Assembly (NCBI GenBank): GCA_963924555.1
Contig: OZ004586.1
Coordinates: forward strand, 1,736,001 to 1,800,000
Direction of reading: 5' to 3'
Length of the DNA: 64,000 nt
Origin: Crambe crambe
Taxonomy: Eukaryota; Porifera; Demospongiae; Poecilosclerida; Crambeidae
Shown here one piece after another: positions 34,273 through 46,602 of this stretch (within the stretch, counting starts at the first letter, position 1; every line of letters begins with the position of its first letter). The translations under genes and the position numbers were made by a program. The notes under the pieces were generated by a model that worked only from the letters and a program-made list of their open reading frames with translations, ran no database searches and was not told the DNA's origin.

Positions 34273-37200
34273 ATGGGAATGCTAAGTGGTTATCAAGTTA
34301 TCTTAGTACTTTTGATTTTGATGCTGCTCTCCTACAAAGTGACCAAATATTCAGCTGAAGTGGTATTTATAAACGATGATGAAACTCTGGGAAAGTATCT
34401 CTGTCCTCCCAGTGGAACCATCTCTCCAAACACCAGCATGGTACTCAACCAATCCACTTTGACGATCAGAGGAAAGCAATTTTGTCATATCCAAAATACT
34501 TCCAATATAAGAAATGCTTCATCGCAAGATTTCAGTATAATTCAATGCTCTGATGGATCTGGTGGATTTGGGTTTTTCAATGTCACTAACCTCACTATCG
34601 AATCGATTTCATTTTCTGGCTGTGAGAATGTAATCCCAGCTCCTGCTGTGCGTTACATCAATGAATCGAATCACTTTATGTACTACAATGCTACAGAGAC
34701 AATACTTATCCTGAATCACTGCTACAATGTTAAGTTGTATGGACTCCTTTTTGAGTCCACCAATCTAAATGTCTTTAGCATTATCGGAATTAACTTATGT
34801 GGGCTGAACGAAATTGGTGAACTACTAACGTCTAAATTGAGTATCAGTATTGCTACTCTCAACTTGTTGTTTTACTACACCGACAGTGATATAACCTCAG
34901 TCGATTCAGAGTGTGCTTTGTATATAGAGTTTGACGCTTATCCCTGCTGTAAATCAATGCCACCATCCGTTGGAAATGTATTTGGAGATAAACCGAACCG
35001 TATTCCAGTGCCTCAAGTGAATGGGCTTGCAGTAATGCTAACACAGCAAAGGTTCGATGCAACTATTGATATGATCATTACGCCAACTTCTTCACTAAAA
35101 AAACTTTTCTTTGCAACAAAAGTCTCAGTGATGTTCATCAACAGTGTAACTGATTCTCACATCACTTTTCGAGGATTAGCTTTTGACTATTAAAGGATGA
35201 AAAAGTGCCAGAGAATGATTACCTTCCACTGCAAATGAATGTGATATTTTATGAAACTCCTTCTTTTAATATTTCAGTGAATGGTATTAAAAACTCGATG
35301 ACTATACGAAATACTTCACTTGTTCTCTACTCCAATTGTGGATATATAATATCTGGATATGATAGAGTGCTCTCTATAGAGAAGATGTCGGAGAAGATTA
35401 CACATCAAATAACAATGGATAAGGTATCTTGGTGCGGGAGAGAAGCACATGTCAGCAATTCTAACATCCTGAACCTTCAGTTCCTAACTCCACATTTGCT
35501 ACAAGCACGATCACTTCCTGCTAGTGGGCACTTGCATATAGAGATGACTGATATATTCTTGCAGTATGACAGCCAGTATGAAATCCTTCCACAAACCTCC
35601 CTCAGTTTCCTAAATTTCGTCAACATCGAGAATATAACCATGAGTGGTACTAACTACTTTGCAGCCAGTAATGGCGGGTCGTTTTTGAATGCTGTCTCCA
35701 GTAACTTGATCGTTACTGGGAATTTGACTGTCATTGGTGGTGATGGAATTCAAGGTGGGGGGGATCAGGCTCGAAAGATCCACTTTATATCTGATGGAAC
35801 CTCTTGAAGCTCAATTTCATAACAACACAGCCATTCAAGGAAGTGCTATATATTCGTCAGTCCTTGCACAACCGGAGTGCTCGATACAGATACTCCCAAG
35901 TCGAAGTTACTCTGTGAATAGCATATTTGATATTGAAATAGCACTTTACTTCAAAAATAACAGTGACAAAATGTCTGGCGCTAGCATTTCCTTGTTTGCT
36001 CCTCAATTTGGTTTTTTCTGCACTGAAACGTCTCCAAATTTCCAATTTCTAAACTCCACTTGGGACACTGCAGGTACAATATGCTTATACCTCGCTCATT
36101 GACACAATTTTCAAAGGGATGGATAAATTTGACAAGTATGCATCACTCTCCAATGGTATATGCTCACAGTTGCCCAGGCAGCCATGGAATTGCGAATATC
36201 TCGACGGAATGTATCGATACAAGCCTCTAACTGTTGTAAAATACACATCCAGCTTTCCTGGGGAAAGAGCAATTTCGTTATTCCAAAGAAGCAATGAAGA
36301 ATATACTGTGGCTGAAGTCATGTGCATTTTCCCATACCGAAGAGTCCAATCGGACTACAAGTATCACTTTTTAACGAGAAATGTCTCTACAGTATATCTC
36401 ACATTCCGTAATAAAGTGAGGAAAACCCCTTGTTTTCTCATCATTCTGACAAATACAGATATTCCAGAGCTTTCCCTCTCACTTTTTAAGGTCCAGTTGA
36501 ATGACGGTTGCCCTATTGGATTTTTTCTGTCACCTGAGGGCGTTTGTGGATGCTCAGGGCTGAGGAGCCGTGGATACACATGCAACATCGACACACGAAT
36601 CTTTTCCAGCCCTCCGGGTTACTGGACAGGCTATGGACTGGACATTAACCCTAGCTTTGCTAAAATCCTCTTTGCCAGGAATTGTCCACCTAACTACTGC
36701 GACCCTGATTTCACTCTGAATAACTCCATTACCGATCTATCCTGCCTCAACAACCGCACTGGAATCTTATGTGGTCAGTGCAAGGAGAATTACAGTGCAG
36801 TATTTGGATCTGATGTCTGCTATGACAACTGTACTGATCTCTATCTCTTCACTCTCCCAATGTATGCTATAGCCGGACTCATTCTAGTAGTACTTCTCTT
36901 TGCATTACGACTCACTGTAGCCACAGGCACTATCAATGGGATCATATTCTATGCTAACGTGTTGGGCCTACTTATGGATGAATTGACAAGAGGTTACTCT
37001 GGTACTTACCTGGCATTCTTTCGTATTGTTGTCTCACTACTCAATCTGAACCTTGGTTTTCCACTCTGCTTCTATAAGGGAATGACTACTACTGCTAGAG
37101 TAGGATTCCAGTTTATATTTCCAGTGTATCTATGGAGCATTATCATTGGGATGATCATCATATCGAAGTATTCCATAAGGGTTTTCTGCTTGATATCGAA

Positions 37201-37923
37201 ATCCTCAGTGCAAGTCTTGGCTACCCTTTTCTATCTTTCTTTTTCTAAACTCTTACAAACAGTGATCGATGTGGTTGTGCATTCCACACTTGACTTGGTG
37301 ATAAGTGATCCCAGTAATTTGTCACTTTATACTTCTTCGGAAAGGATTGTATGGCCCTTTAGTGGTGAAGATTACGGCCATGATATTCATGCTCTTTATC
37401 TAGCTCTTGCTGTTGCTTTCATTGTTTTATTTCTGTTACCTTATGCCATTCTCGTCACCTTCTCTTACTGCTTGGTGAGGTTCAAGCTGGTTAACAAATT
37501 CAAACCTATCATCGACGCTTATGGTGGTCCTTTCAAGGATAAGTTGAAGTTCTGGTTTGGACTCCATCTCTGGATTACCATCATCCTCTTCATCATCAGT
37601 GGCGCTCTGCAGGGAACTAACACTAACACTCTTTTGATCTTCACACTCGTAATTCTGCATCTTTTTATTCTATTTCAAGCTCTCCTGCACCCTTTCTAAA
37701 AACTCTTCATTGAAATACTAGATGTATTCTTCATGCTGAACTTCTGGCTTATACTTGGGTTTTACTTAGTTGCTCATTCTATCTTCCTTGGCGTCTACAC
37801 CTTCTTTCTGAGCTTAGCAATTCTTGCACTATTTCTGATACTGATTTTTCATTGCTGCTATGCAGTTTTGAGAAATTCAAGGATCTCGCATCGAATCAAA
37901 GCCAGGTTTTTTCAAGAGGCGTG
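34273..37923 (+). pseudogene. Multi-pass membrane protein with large Asn-rich ectodomain, frame-disrupted
   Basis: Start MGMLSGYQVILVLLILMLL is a signal peptide. A region of about 600 residues rich in NxS/T sites and beta-helix-like segments follows, then a Cys-rich linker (GCSGLRSRGYTC; NRTGILCGQCKENYS) and about ten hydrophobic helices, including TGTINGIIFYANV and VQVLATLFYLSFSKLL. It resembles an uncharacterised invertebrate membrane-protein family I know only by this C-terminal pattern. Lesions: frame change at about 35191-35200 (after GLAFDY), slip in the poly-G tract at about 35756-35762, frame change at about 36075-36085, and in-frame TAA at 37697-37699 after LLHPF, with homologous-looking sequence continuing to TGA at 37921. 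No introns are seen. Four lesions argue for a pseudogene, though errors in poly-G are possible. Confidence 0.65.
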
Positions 37924-37968
37924 AAGCAAGCAGGTAGCCAAAGGCTTGAAGAGGAGGACAGTTATGTA

Positions 37969-38145
37969 TGGAAGCCGAGAAGGGCAATTTTTCACCGATT
38001 GACGATCCCGACACTGAAATCCCGACGACGAAATCCCGACGACGAAATCCCGACAACGAAATCCCGACAACGAAATCCCGACAACGAAATCCCGACAACG
38101 AAATCCCGATAACGAAATCCCGACAACGAAATCCCGACAATCTAT
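37969..38145. repeat. 14-bp minisatellite with conserved flank
   Basis: About nine copies of CCCGACAACGAAAT (variants with GACG or GATA), preceded by TATGGAAGCCGAGAAGGGCA and CACCGATTGACGATC. The same unit occurs inverted at 43252-43375 and 43577-43668, the latter with the same flank. Confidence 0.9.
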
Positions 38146-38179
38146 AACCAAGAATTAGGACGGAGGATGGGAAGAATCG

Positions 38180-40113
38180 GGGTCTGACTAAAACACGGAC
38201 CGGACCGGACCACCGGACCACGATAAACTTTTGCGCACGAAGTCAAAAATGCGCATGCGCGCTTGATTGCAAAGATCTGGGACACAGCCTTGGACTTTGG
38301 CCAAAGAGGTACCAAGGCAATACAGTCACTATTCAAAGAAATGACCAGACCTGTGTTTTGGCAGCATCCCATGCAGCCTATGCAAGTCTACTACCCTATG
38401 TGAATGGACACATCCAAGGACAAGAGATGACCAAGGAAGATATCGAAAAGACCCTTCCTGGACCTTGCACCTATCATTGCCACCACACCCACCTGACGGG
38501 GGCAGTTTTCTCATTTTATCAACATTATGATAATAATAATTTCAATAAATAAATTACAATAGAAATTTATTCCCACCTTGCACTTGACTCCTGAGTACTT
38601 GACCAAGGAAGATATCAAAAAGACCCTTCCTGGACCTTCAGAGTCTAGGGTAGATCACTAAGTGAATGATAGGGTACATATGTTGTGTGCTGCAACATAA
38701 TTATAACAAATCTATATACAGTATGTATATATACTGTATGCAGTAGCTATATAATATGGTTTGCTCAGATCGTAGACTTCTACTTATTTTTGATTGCGGA
38801 AGAATGCAATAAGAAACTTGAAAATCGTGTCTACTGTGTGTCAACTTTTTTTTTATACAAGCTCCTACTTGGATGTTCTGAAGTTGAATCTTGGATTAAA
38901 GTAATTGATAAGATAGGTAGCTAACTTAAAACTAATAATTATAGGTGGATATAGCACAGTACAAGAAATTTATCATACCAATATTTTTGGGGTGTCATTG
39001 GATTCTCGATTTTGAGAAGTAGCTATGAGATCAGATAATGATTCATTATTGGGTGACAACATGAAATGCTTACAAAATGTGCAGTAAGTCAAGTAGCTAT
39101 AGCCATAGCTACTCTGTCTATACCACTAGAGGATAATATTTATGTCCACACAGCAAATATTAAATATATCATGACTAAACATCCTAGCTCAAAATGGAGA
39201 TTGTTCTGCTAAAGTGAGTTAAGCTAGCTAGTTGTATGTGTGGAGATCAGTACAGTGTGTTGCCATTAGCCAGTATAGCTATAGCTATTATGGAACTATA
39301 CTTTTATTTTCAAACATGGCCAATGATTGTGGAGTATTTTTGTGCTTAGTAAGTGTTACTAATAGTACAAGCTCTAGCTATAATTATGCATATTACTGTT
39401 ATGATAATAGTATGCACGCTACCAGGCTCTAAACTGGCCATTCACCTTCTCTCAGGTGGGTTGATTTAATAACCATATACTCAGATAACTATTATCATGG
39501 TCTCATTAATTTTATCTCATACAGAATGATATCCATTTGAAAAGGAAACAGATGCAATTAGAAATTGCAAGATTTTGATTTAATAATAATATTAACTAGT
39601 TCAGCAAGTGTGAACTGTAGCTAGCTATGTAGGCTAAGTGTTACAGAAGCAACTTCATTAGTGGTCCATGGTCTGTGATTTTGTCAGCCCCACCTGGCCT
39701 GTGGCAATTCCAATTCAATTCAAGTTTGAATAAGCCGCAGGAGCACAAACAGGTAGGAGTGAAATAAAAATGAGAAAACTGCCCCCGTCAGGTGGGTGTG
39801 GTGGAAAACAGTGCAATGATAGGTGCAAGGTCCAGGAAGGGTCTTTTCGATATCTTCCTTGGTCATCTCTTGTCCTTGGATGTGTTCATTCACATAGGGT
39901 AGTAGACTCGCATAGGCTGCATGGGATGCTGCCAAAACACAGGTCTGGTCATTTCTTTGAATAGTGACTGTATTGCCTTGGTACCTCTTTGGCCAAAGTC
40001 CAGGCCTATGTCCCAGATCTTTGCAATCAAGCGCGCATGCGCATTTTTGACTTCGTGCGCAAAAGTTTATCGTGGTCCGGTGGTCCGGTCCGGTCCGTGT
40101 TTTAGTCAGACCC
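38180..40113. mobile_element. Foldback element with inverted arms of about 340 bp
   Basis: Arm 38180-38520 (starting GGGTCTGACTAAAACACGGA) is repeated in inverted orientation at 39766-40113. Each arm carries the same frame of about 55 codons (ASHAAYASLLPYVN.HIQGQE then MTKEDIEKTLPGPCTYHC), on plus in the left arm and minus in the right. The spacer of about 1.25 kb is AT-rich and non-coding, with a partial duplicate of the arm near 38598-38640. No transposase is seen. Confidence 0.8.
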
Positions 40114-40167
40114 GAAGAATCCGGACGCTCGCGCGTTGCGATTGGGTGCGTTATTTAGAATTCTAGC

Positions 40168-41905
40168 ATGATGATGATGAAGAGGACTTCTAGTTGTGAT
40201 GAAAAAAAAGGGCTACAACAATTGAGTCCTGCCGAGTTGATCGATAAATTTATGTTAGTACTTCCTATATTGCAGGATATAAAATGTGGGAAGGTGAGAT
40301 TAGTTGAGTGACTCTGGACTGTTGCTATACATGTATACAATACAGATCAAATCTGATTTACATGATAATTATTCCCTAGGCTCATGCAGAGTGCGTAGTA
40401 AGTAGCTAGATATCTCCAGATATTCATGGTGTGCTTTATTTAAAATAACTTTACTCTGGCTATGAAGGGAATCTGATTGAGAGAGGAAGACAAATTCAGA
40501 AGAAGCTGAAGCAAAAGGAGCATGTTCAGTACAAGGTCAAGACTCGTGATGTTGCTGTAAGTAGCTACTAGTGAAAGATTGATTTCTGTAGCTATCAATT
40601 TTGTGCTCACCATAGGTCAACATGTGCAAGATGAAGATGGGGTACATATGTTAGGGATGGAATGTCAGTGGAAGTGATGGCAAAAAATTCAGATTCTCAT
40701 GATCAGATGATTGAACATGGGCGTTCTACTTTTAATGTTGATTATTCAATCCGTGGTATGGTGCTAGCTTTATTCACTATGTCTGGTGCTATGATACTGG
40801 CAGTCAAGGTTTTAACTCAAGTGAGTAGCATCAATCTGTGAAGGTATAAAATAATTAGTTTGGTTTATAGGAAGGATGTCAAGCTCTGGCTAGGTCTACA
40901 CAAATGCAATGTGAAGTATCTGCTTTAACACGGTATATATATATAGCAAGTTTCCTTATAAAATTGCACTTAAGCTTTTAATGTACGCAGCTTTCGTCAT
41001 CCTAACATTGTCCAGTTATGTGGCTTCTGTTCAAAACCGCCCTCTTTATTATATGAATATATGTGTGGTGGTAGCCTATATGACCTACTGCATGATTTTA
41101 AGGTACAGTAGATACTGTAAGTAAGCAAGTTTTACTGACATGTATTATACAGGACAGCCACACACCACTTTCATGGCAACAGCGTGTTACAATATTGAAA
41201 GATACCTGTAGAGGTATAGTTTATCTGCACAGTGCTGAACCACCTATGATACACCAGGATATCAAATCGTAAGCATTCCATTACACAATATTATTATTTT
41301 TGAGTTTCTATATGGCTTGTTAACAGAGCAAACATTTTACTGGATTCATCAATGACTGCTAAGATCTCAGACTTTGGTTTTTCTGTAGAGCTCCCAAATT
41401 TACTGCTACATGTATAGCCCGTACTGAGGGGTACTACCCATCTGAAATCAGTTCAGGGAGATTTAGTGATCGAAGTGACATATATTGCTATGGAGTAGTA
41501 AGTTATGAAGTTAATCCAGAGTGCATTTGTATAATAGTGTATATTGTTATAGGTTGTATTAGAGACGTTTTGTGGTCAGCTTGTTTTTGACCTCACAAGG
41601 CCAGATAAGAAACTTGTAAGGGTTGTAGGCTTGAAGCTAGCTATAGCTAATACAGTACAATTGCAATTTACAGGTAGACCACTTGGAAGAACAACTTCAT
41701 AATCATGATGATTTTCTCTCTCTGCATGACCCATACTTGTCAGCTGACAATTCATCAATGCTTTTCTATAAGGTTCAAAGGGAATGCTTAAGAAGCCATT
41801 CAAAGAGACCTTCTGCAGCTGAGGTCAATATCTTAAAGGAATCATCGTGATTATTATTGTCCTTTCAATTTTAGGTTATGAAGATTTGGGAAGCTGAAGC
41901 TTGAC
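40168..41905 (+). pseudogene. Pelle/IRAK-like protein kinase, degenerate
   Basis: Segments separated by introns of about 50 bp: N-terminal MMMMKRTSSCDEKKG.. (40168-40290), a charged helix (40460-40556), ILAVKVLTQ with the VAVK-type Lys (about 40790), RFRHPNIVQLCGFC and LLYEYMCGGSLYDLLHDF (40990-41103), GIVYLHSAEPPMIHQDIKSA then NILLD (41210-41350; HQD replaces HRD), DFGFS (about 41370), TEGYYPSEISSGRFSDRSDI (41425-41490) and a C-terminal LRSHSKRPSAAEV (about 41785-41825). The glycine loop is not recognisable. A stop (TAG near 41415) after ELPNLLLHV, with the homologous frame resuming one base off, breaks the activation loop. Confidence 0.6.
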
Positions 41906-42004
41906 TTTCATTCTGAATAATCACATTAGGAACAATCATACTTATATGGCTATCAAGTATCACTTGAATAAGAGTCACTTGAGTCATCATTAGACTGCAA
42001 TATT

Positions 42005-43150
42005 ATAGGCATGAAGGTGGCTGCTGTTGGCTCAAGATCAAATAGAGATAAGGAATTTCAGAGGGATGGATAGTACTTGCATCTCTGCCTAATATGTCAT
42101 TTGCCCACTCTTCAAATTCAGTTGGAAGGAATGGTGGAGGGGTTTCATTTTCATTTACCATTGCATGAATCCACACATTAACATCAAATGGTTTGGATTG
42201 GTCAGTGGCACCTGCAACAAAATATAACTTTAGCTATAGTTTACATAGCCTATACATGTCCTCATAAACAACATACCATACAAAGATGGAACCTCGTACA
42301 TCTCATTGGGGACCCCACTAGGTGATTGAGTCAATTTGTTCTTACGGATCAAATGTGAGTTCCAATAAATGACAAAGTCATTTAGTTCCTGCCTAAGACA
42401 TGGCAAGCTTGCAAATATCAAACAGTACTGTGAATAATACATTATTGCAGTTAATCATGCACACAAATCAATAAAAGTCTTGTATACCTATGAAACAAAT
42501 TTTTACGGTCCAGCAAATCAACTTCTTCAAGGTGCTAAAAAATAATTATAAAAAAACCAAAATTTTAGCTAGCTATTATAATAGTTACCTTGAACAGATC
42601 AATCCACCATGATGTTTTCCTTCTTTTAAGTTGGGACCACCAACCCTCTATTCTCTATGATAAGCAATAACAAGTTAAGAACAGCTTGGGGGTTCCATTA
42701 TAGGTACCACATTATGCTTTGATTGTCCATAAATAAAACTTTTCTCCCTTGCAAAGTTGTCCTGATGATTGTATCTCAAAGCCACTTGCACAGAAGCAAG
42801 ACTTTAGTTTTCTGTTCCATAATCTGACCTCAGAATTGCTGGACACACTATTATTATGGACAATTTTATGCATGCATGAAGTTATAGCAGCTTAGATAGC
42901 TACTTGCCAGCAAGCTCTTCCAATTTTTCTAAATAATAATGGCATATATATTTGGGATTATGGTTAGATGGAGCAAGTTTGAGCCATAATATCTTCCTGG
43001 AAAATCTGAAGAGTATAAACTAAATAATAGCCTGCAAAATCAATAGCTAAATAATAGCCAACTCACCCATCAACACAACCATGGATTGTTAATCCGTATG
43101 GAGAGTTTATCGTATCCATCCACATGCCATACATGGTTAGGGCCCTGAAT
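42005..43150 (-). pseudogene. Integrase-like (RNase H fold) transposon-derived gene, degenerate
   Basis: Minus-strand segments in order: GPNHVWHVDGYDKL (43143-43100), IHGCVDG in a shifted frame, FSRKILWLKLAPSNHNP (about 43010-42960), ILRSDYGTEN (about 42840-42805, immediately followed by a stop), RIEGWWSQLKRRKTSWW (about 42650-42600), NDFVIYWNSHLIRKNKL and PSGVPNEMYEVPSLYG (about 42380-42270), and a Pro-rich end. The DG, D-GTEN and RxE..W signature fits a putative DDE integrase-core family found in many animal genomes. At least one frameshift and one stop indicate decay. Confidence 0.6.
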
Positions 43151-43251
43151 ATCATACAGTATATATACCCTTGAAGTAACATATTATGAGATGCAGCTCT
43201 ATTTAATGTTCTTATACTTTACTCTTGGGGGGGCGGGTGTGCTAGCCTCGT

Positions 43252-43375
43252 CCGGGATTTCGTTGTCGGGGTTTCGTTGTCGGGGTTTCATTGTCGGGAT
43301 TTCGTTGTCGGGATTTCGTTGTCGGGATTTCGTTGTCGGGATTTCGTTGTCGGGATTTCGTTGTCGGGATCGGGA
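43252..43375. repeat. 14-bp minisatellite, inverted block 1
   Basis: Eight to nine copies of GTCGGGATTTCGTT, the reverse complement of the array at 38 kb, followed by CTCGGCTTCCATA. Confidence 0.9.
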
Positions 43376-43576
43376 CTTCAATCGGCCCTTCTAGCTCGGC
43401 TTCCATAATTCTGTCTACCATCCAGGTGTTTTTTGAAGCAGTGGGCTCAAATCTGGAGTCATTCTTTCATAACTATACTTGGTACTGCTTTGTTATGTTA
43501 TATACAAGACAGTTACATCCTGGAATCTACTCTATTCTAGCTATATAACTATGTTACTGGGCTGGCCGGGGTGTTG

Positions 43577-43668
43577 GCTGTCGGGATTTCGTTGTCGGGA
43601 TTTCGTTGTCGGGATTTTAGTGTCGGGATCGTCAATCGGTGAAAAATTGCCCTTCTCGGCTTCCATAG
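43577..43668. repeat. 14-bp minisatellite, inverted block 2
   Basis: Three copies of the unit followed by GATCGTCAATCGGTG and TTGCCCTTCTCGGCTTCCATA, which is the exact inverted context of 37969-38060. Confidence 0.85.
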
Positions 43669-43805
43669 TTATGACAGTGATGAAGATGTACAAGTATTCA
43701 AAGCAGCAGAGATGAGACCAAAGATAATGGCTTCTACATAATGATTTTTTTGGTGGAAAGTGGCATGTGTTGTTCATTATTATCATTGCTGTTATTGTTA
43801 TTGTT

Positions 43806-43806
43806 G

Positions 43807-43877
<71 letters not shown>

Positions 43878-43878
43878 C
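43806..43878. repeat. (TTA)n microsatellite
   Basis: About 24 tandem ATT/TTA units. It produces an artificial poly-isoleucine reading frame on the plus strand. Confidence 0.97.
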
Positions 43879-43899
43879 TATTATTAAATTGTTATAGAG

Positions 43900-45650
43900 T
43901 CTTATATAATACAATGTTAATCTACCTGATGTTTTTTGTTTATTTTGTTACTACTATTCAGTCTAATCGCCAGCGTGCATCCGGTTGTATTTACGCAATA
44001 CAATTTCATTTACATGCTCATCACGCAGAATATACGGACACTAGGATACTAGGAAATTTTCATGACCTTGTATCTCTGGATTCTGTCAACATAAATCAAC
44101 AAGACTTGGGTGGCAGTTTTAGGCCGGCACAGATGACCTTTAGTGTGAATTTGGTACACGTAGCTATTACCACTAGAGAGTTATCAAGCCATGTCTCAAT
44201 TTCAAGTGTATTGTTGGATTATAGGGCCATTTCCTGTAAACAAGTTATTTCATTTTGATACCAGGTACATTCTATAGAGGAATACTTACTGCATGTATAA
44301 ATCCAACAATCATTTCTGTTCAAACATAATAACACAGTATAAATGACACCACATCTTTGCCACAAATAAATCACAATACACACTATAATGACTACAGTCT
44401 TGACAGCTTTGTTTCTTGAATTTCTACTTCAGTGCCTGCAGTGATCAATGACAAGTAAAGTACATCAGAGTAAACGTGGCCCCTGCTACATTTGTGTCAT
44501 AAGGAGAGCGTGCAGTATACACATTCAGAGAATATGGAACAAATGTTAATTTTGGATCCAATGTCAAGCTTGCAATAACCGAGTAGCAGGAAATATAAAT
44601 TTTCACCCAGGACCGAAGGCCTAAACCAGTAACTACTGGTATATTAAACTGCAATGCAAAATAGGGTCTACAGGCATACTAACATAGCCACACCTTCTAA
44701 CAGGGAAATAACCGGTGGTGTTCACTGTGAATAACACTGTAAACACACTTTCAAGGAACACTACATTCAGGTTTACAGTACCTTGCAACTTGCAAGCTCA
44801 TAGGGAGTGAATGTGTATCAGATCCAACACAGAGAACAGTACTCTAAATATTGCCCATCACCCGACATATCAACCCTTATTTGAGCCAGATCAGCAATGA
44901 ACAGTCTACCCTATCAAAGTAGACATGAAAATTATTTGAGACAGATGAAAAATTCTAACTTGAGAATGATTCTAACACTGCTATGATTATACTAAACATA
45001 CACTTATATATACAAACATGGGCCATTTGCTGTAAAATGTAAGTATCAACCTAAAATATGGACATACATGTTAGAATACATACTGACTATATGTTTGTAG
45101 TAAGATAACTTCTGTTCATCTCTCTGAAGGGTCCTTAAAAACCATCTAAACTTCCATGACTCTCAACCACCATGGCTATTCTATGCTAAAAAGAGTTACT
45201 GTTTACTTACATAGCGGATAGTAAGGTAGAATAAGCCTATCACCATCTGTTGAGAACAAACCTACCACCTATAAAGTATCTAGTCTGATGAAAAGCCGAG
45301 CTCAAGAGATGTACCTCAGCGGCCATTTTCTCAAAAATTATGACGTCATCATGTAATACAAAAAGTATTGTAAATGTACGCTGGCGTGTAGACTGTATTA
45401 GCTAGCAATGTGTTATAATTCAAACTAAAAATAATCATCATGTACATAAAAGGGAGAGCTGTGTGGCTAGTTGATACCCATCAGTAATCGATGCTATCAC
45501 ACTTAAGAACACAAGCTTGTGTGCAAATCTCATTGCTATTTCATCTTCACGAGTATTAATTTTATCACAGTCGTGTGGTACTTGATGTCTGTAATGAGCA
45601 TTAACTTGACTTTATAAGTCGTATTGTATCCTTTCATAGCCTTGCACATG
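43900..45650. other. Intergenic, no convincing gene
   Basis: AT-rich DNA with short frames only. A plus frame extends after the TTA repeat to 44258, and a 69-codon minus frame lies at 44445-44654. Neither resembles a known family nor shows splice support. Confidence 0.5.
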
Positions 45651-45889
45651 CGATGGATTCCGGTTTCTGGGATTTGATATTGTCTTCGTTCTATACCACA
45701 ATGGTTGCGATTCACAAACAGAGACTTCAGTTTTTAGTTAAATACTTTGGAACAGTGAAGCCATTAGGTTTGGCATTTCCAATCAAGTTGGAGGATGATT
45801 CATGGAGAAAAAAGCATGGTAGAATTTGAAGCTTGCATATTTGTCAGCTTTGCTGCTGATGTTCTTAGTGGAATGGGTCCTAGGAAGTA

Positions 45890-46140
45890 TCATCTCATCA
45901 AGATCATCATATCGAAATATTCTATAAGGGTATCTAATTTAATATCGAAGTCATCAGTGCAAGTCTTGGCTACCCTTTTCTATCTTTCTTTTATAGACAG
46001 TGATAGATGCGATCAGTTCCTCCAACACTTCAGAAAGAAGAATGTGATTTAATACTGGTGAAGATTATGGCCATGGTATTCATGCTCTTTATCTAGGTCT
46101 TGCTATTGCTTTCATTGTTCTATTTCTGTCCTCTTTGAAT
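45890..46140 (+). pseudogene. Deleted second copy of the multi-pass membrane protein gene
   Basis: About 45905-45990 encodes IIISKYSIRVSNLISKSSVQ then VLATLFYLSF, nearly identical to 37155-37247. After a deletion, 46055-46135 matches 37365-37440 (GTGAAGATTATGGCCATG, HALYLGLAIAFIVLFL). Only two short islands of the approximately 3.6-kb gene remain. Confidence 0.8.
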
Positions 46141-46602
46141 CATCGCTGATGTCATTGGCTATAAAATAGTTTTCAAGTCTTTCAGCATACTCTTTCCAGT
46201 CTTCTTGGGCATTGTTGAACACTGACACCATACCGTGGCCATGCAGGCTCCAAGCTAGATCATGGTTGCTGAACAGTAGCTGAAATCAAAGATGGCAGTT
46301 CTTCTCTTTCCGGGAAGTTGGACTATTGTGCTCTGATTGGTCAGACATTGGCCAATAAGATTTACAGTCATTTAAATAACTATTAATTTCATTAATGAGC
46401 TCAAATAGACTAACACAACTTGCACATTTAACGACTGACAAAAGACACAATATAACATAAACTGTTTCCAATTGCACATTGGCGCAGTGCCCATAAAGTG
46501 TGGAATTGGCATGACTCATAAAAACACTACTAAAGTTCTCTAGAGTTATACTATCAGCCTATCAGCTTTATGACTACTAACATGTTTGAAGTTACAAAAG
46601 TA

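Noticed and set aside
37969..43668. CRISPR-like arrays of short repeats
   Set aside because: The 14-bp units are directly tandem without spacers and the genome is eukaryotic. They are minisatellites.
43767..44258. Plus-strand frame of 163 codons beginning with a long isoleucine run
   Set aside because: The first part is the TTA microsatellite read in frame. The rest has no recognisable domain and no splice or start support.
45652..45831. Small frame MDSGFWDLILSSFYTTM.. just upstream of the deleted membrane-protein copy
   Set aside because: Unrecognised and isolated, without promoter or splice evidence. It may belong to the same relic but I cannot align it.
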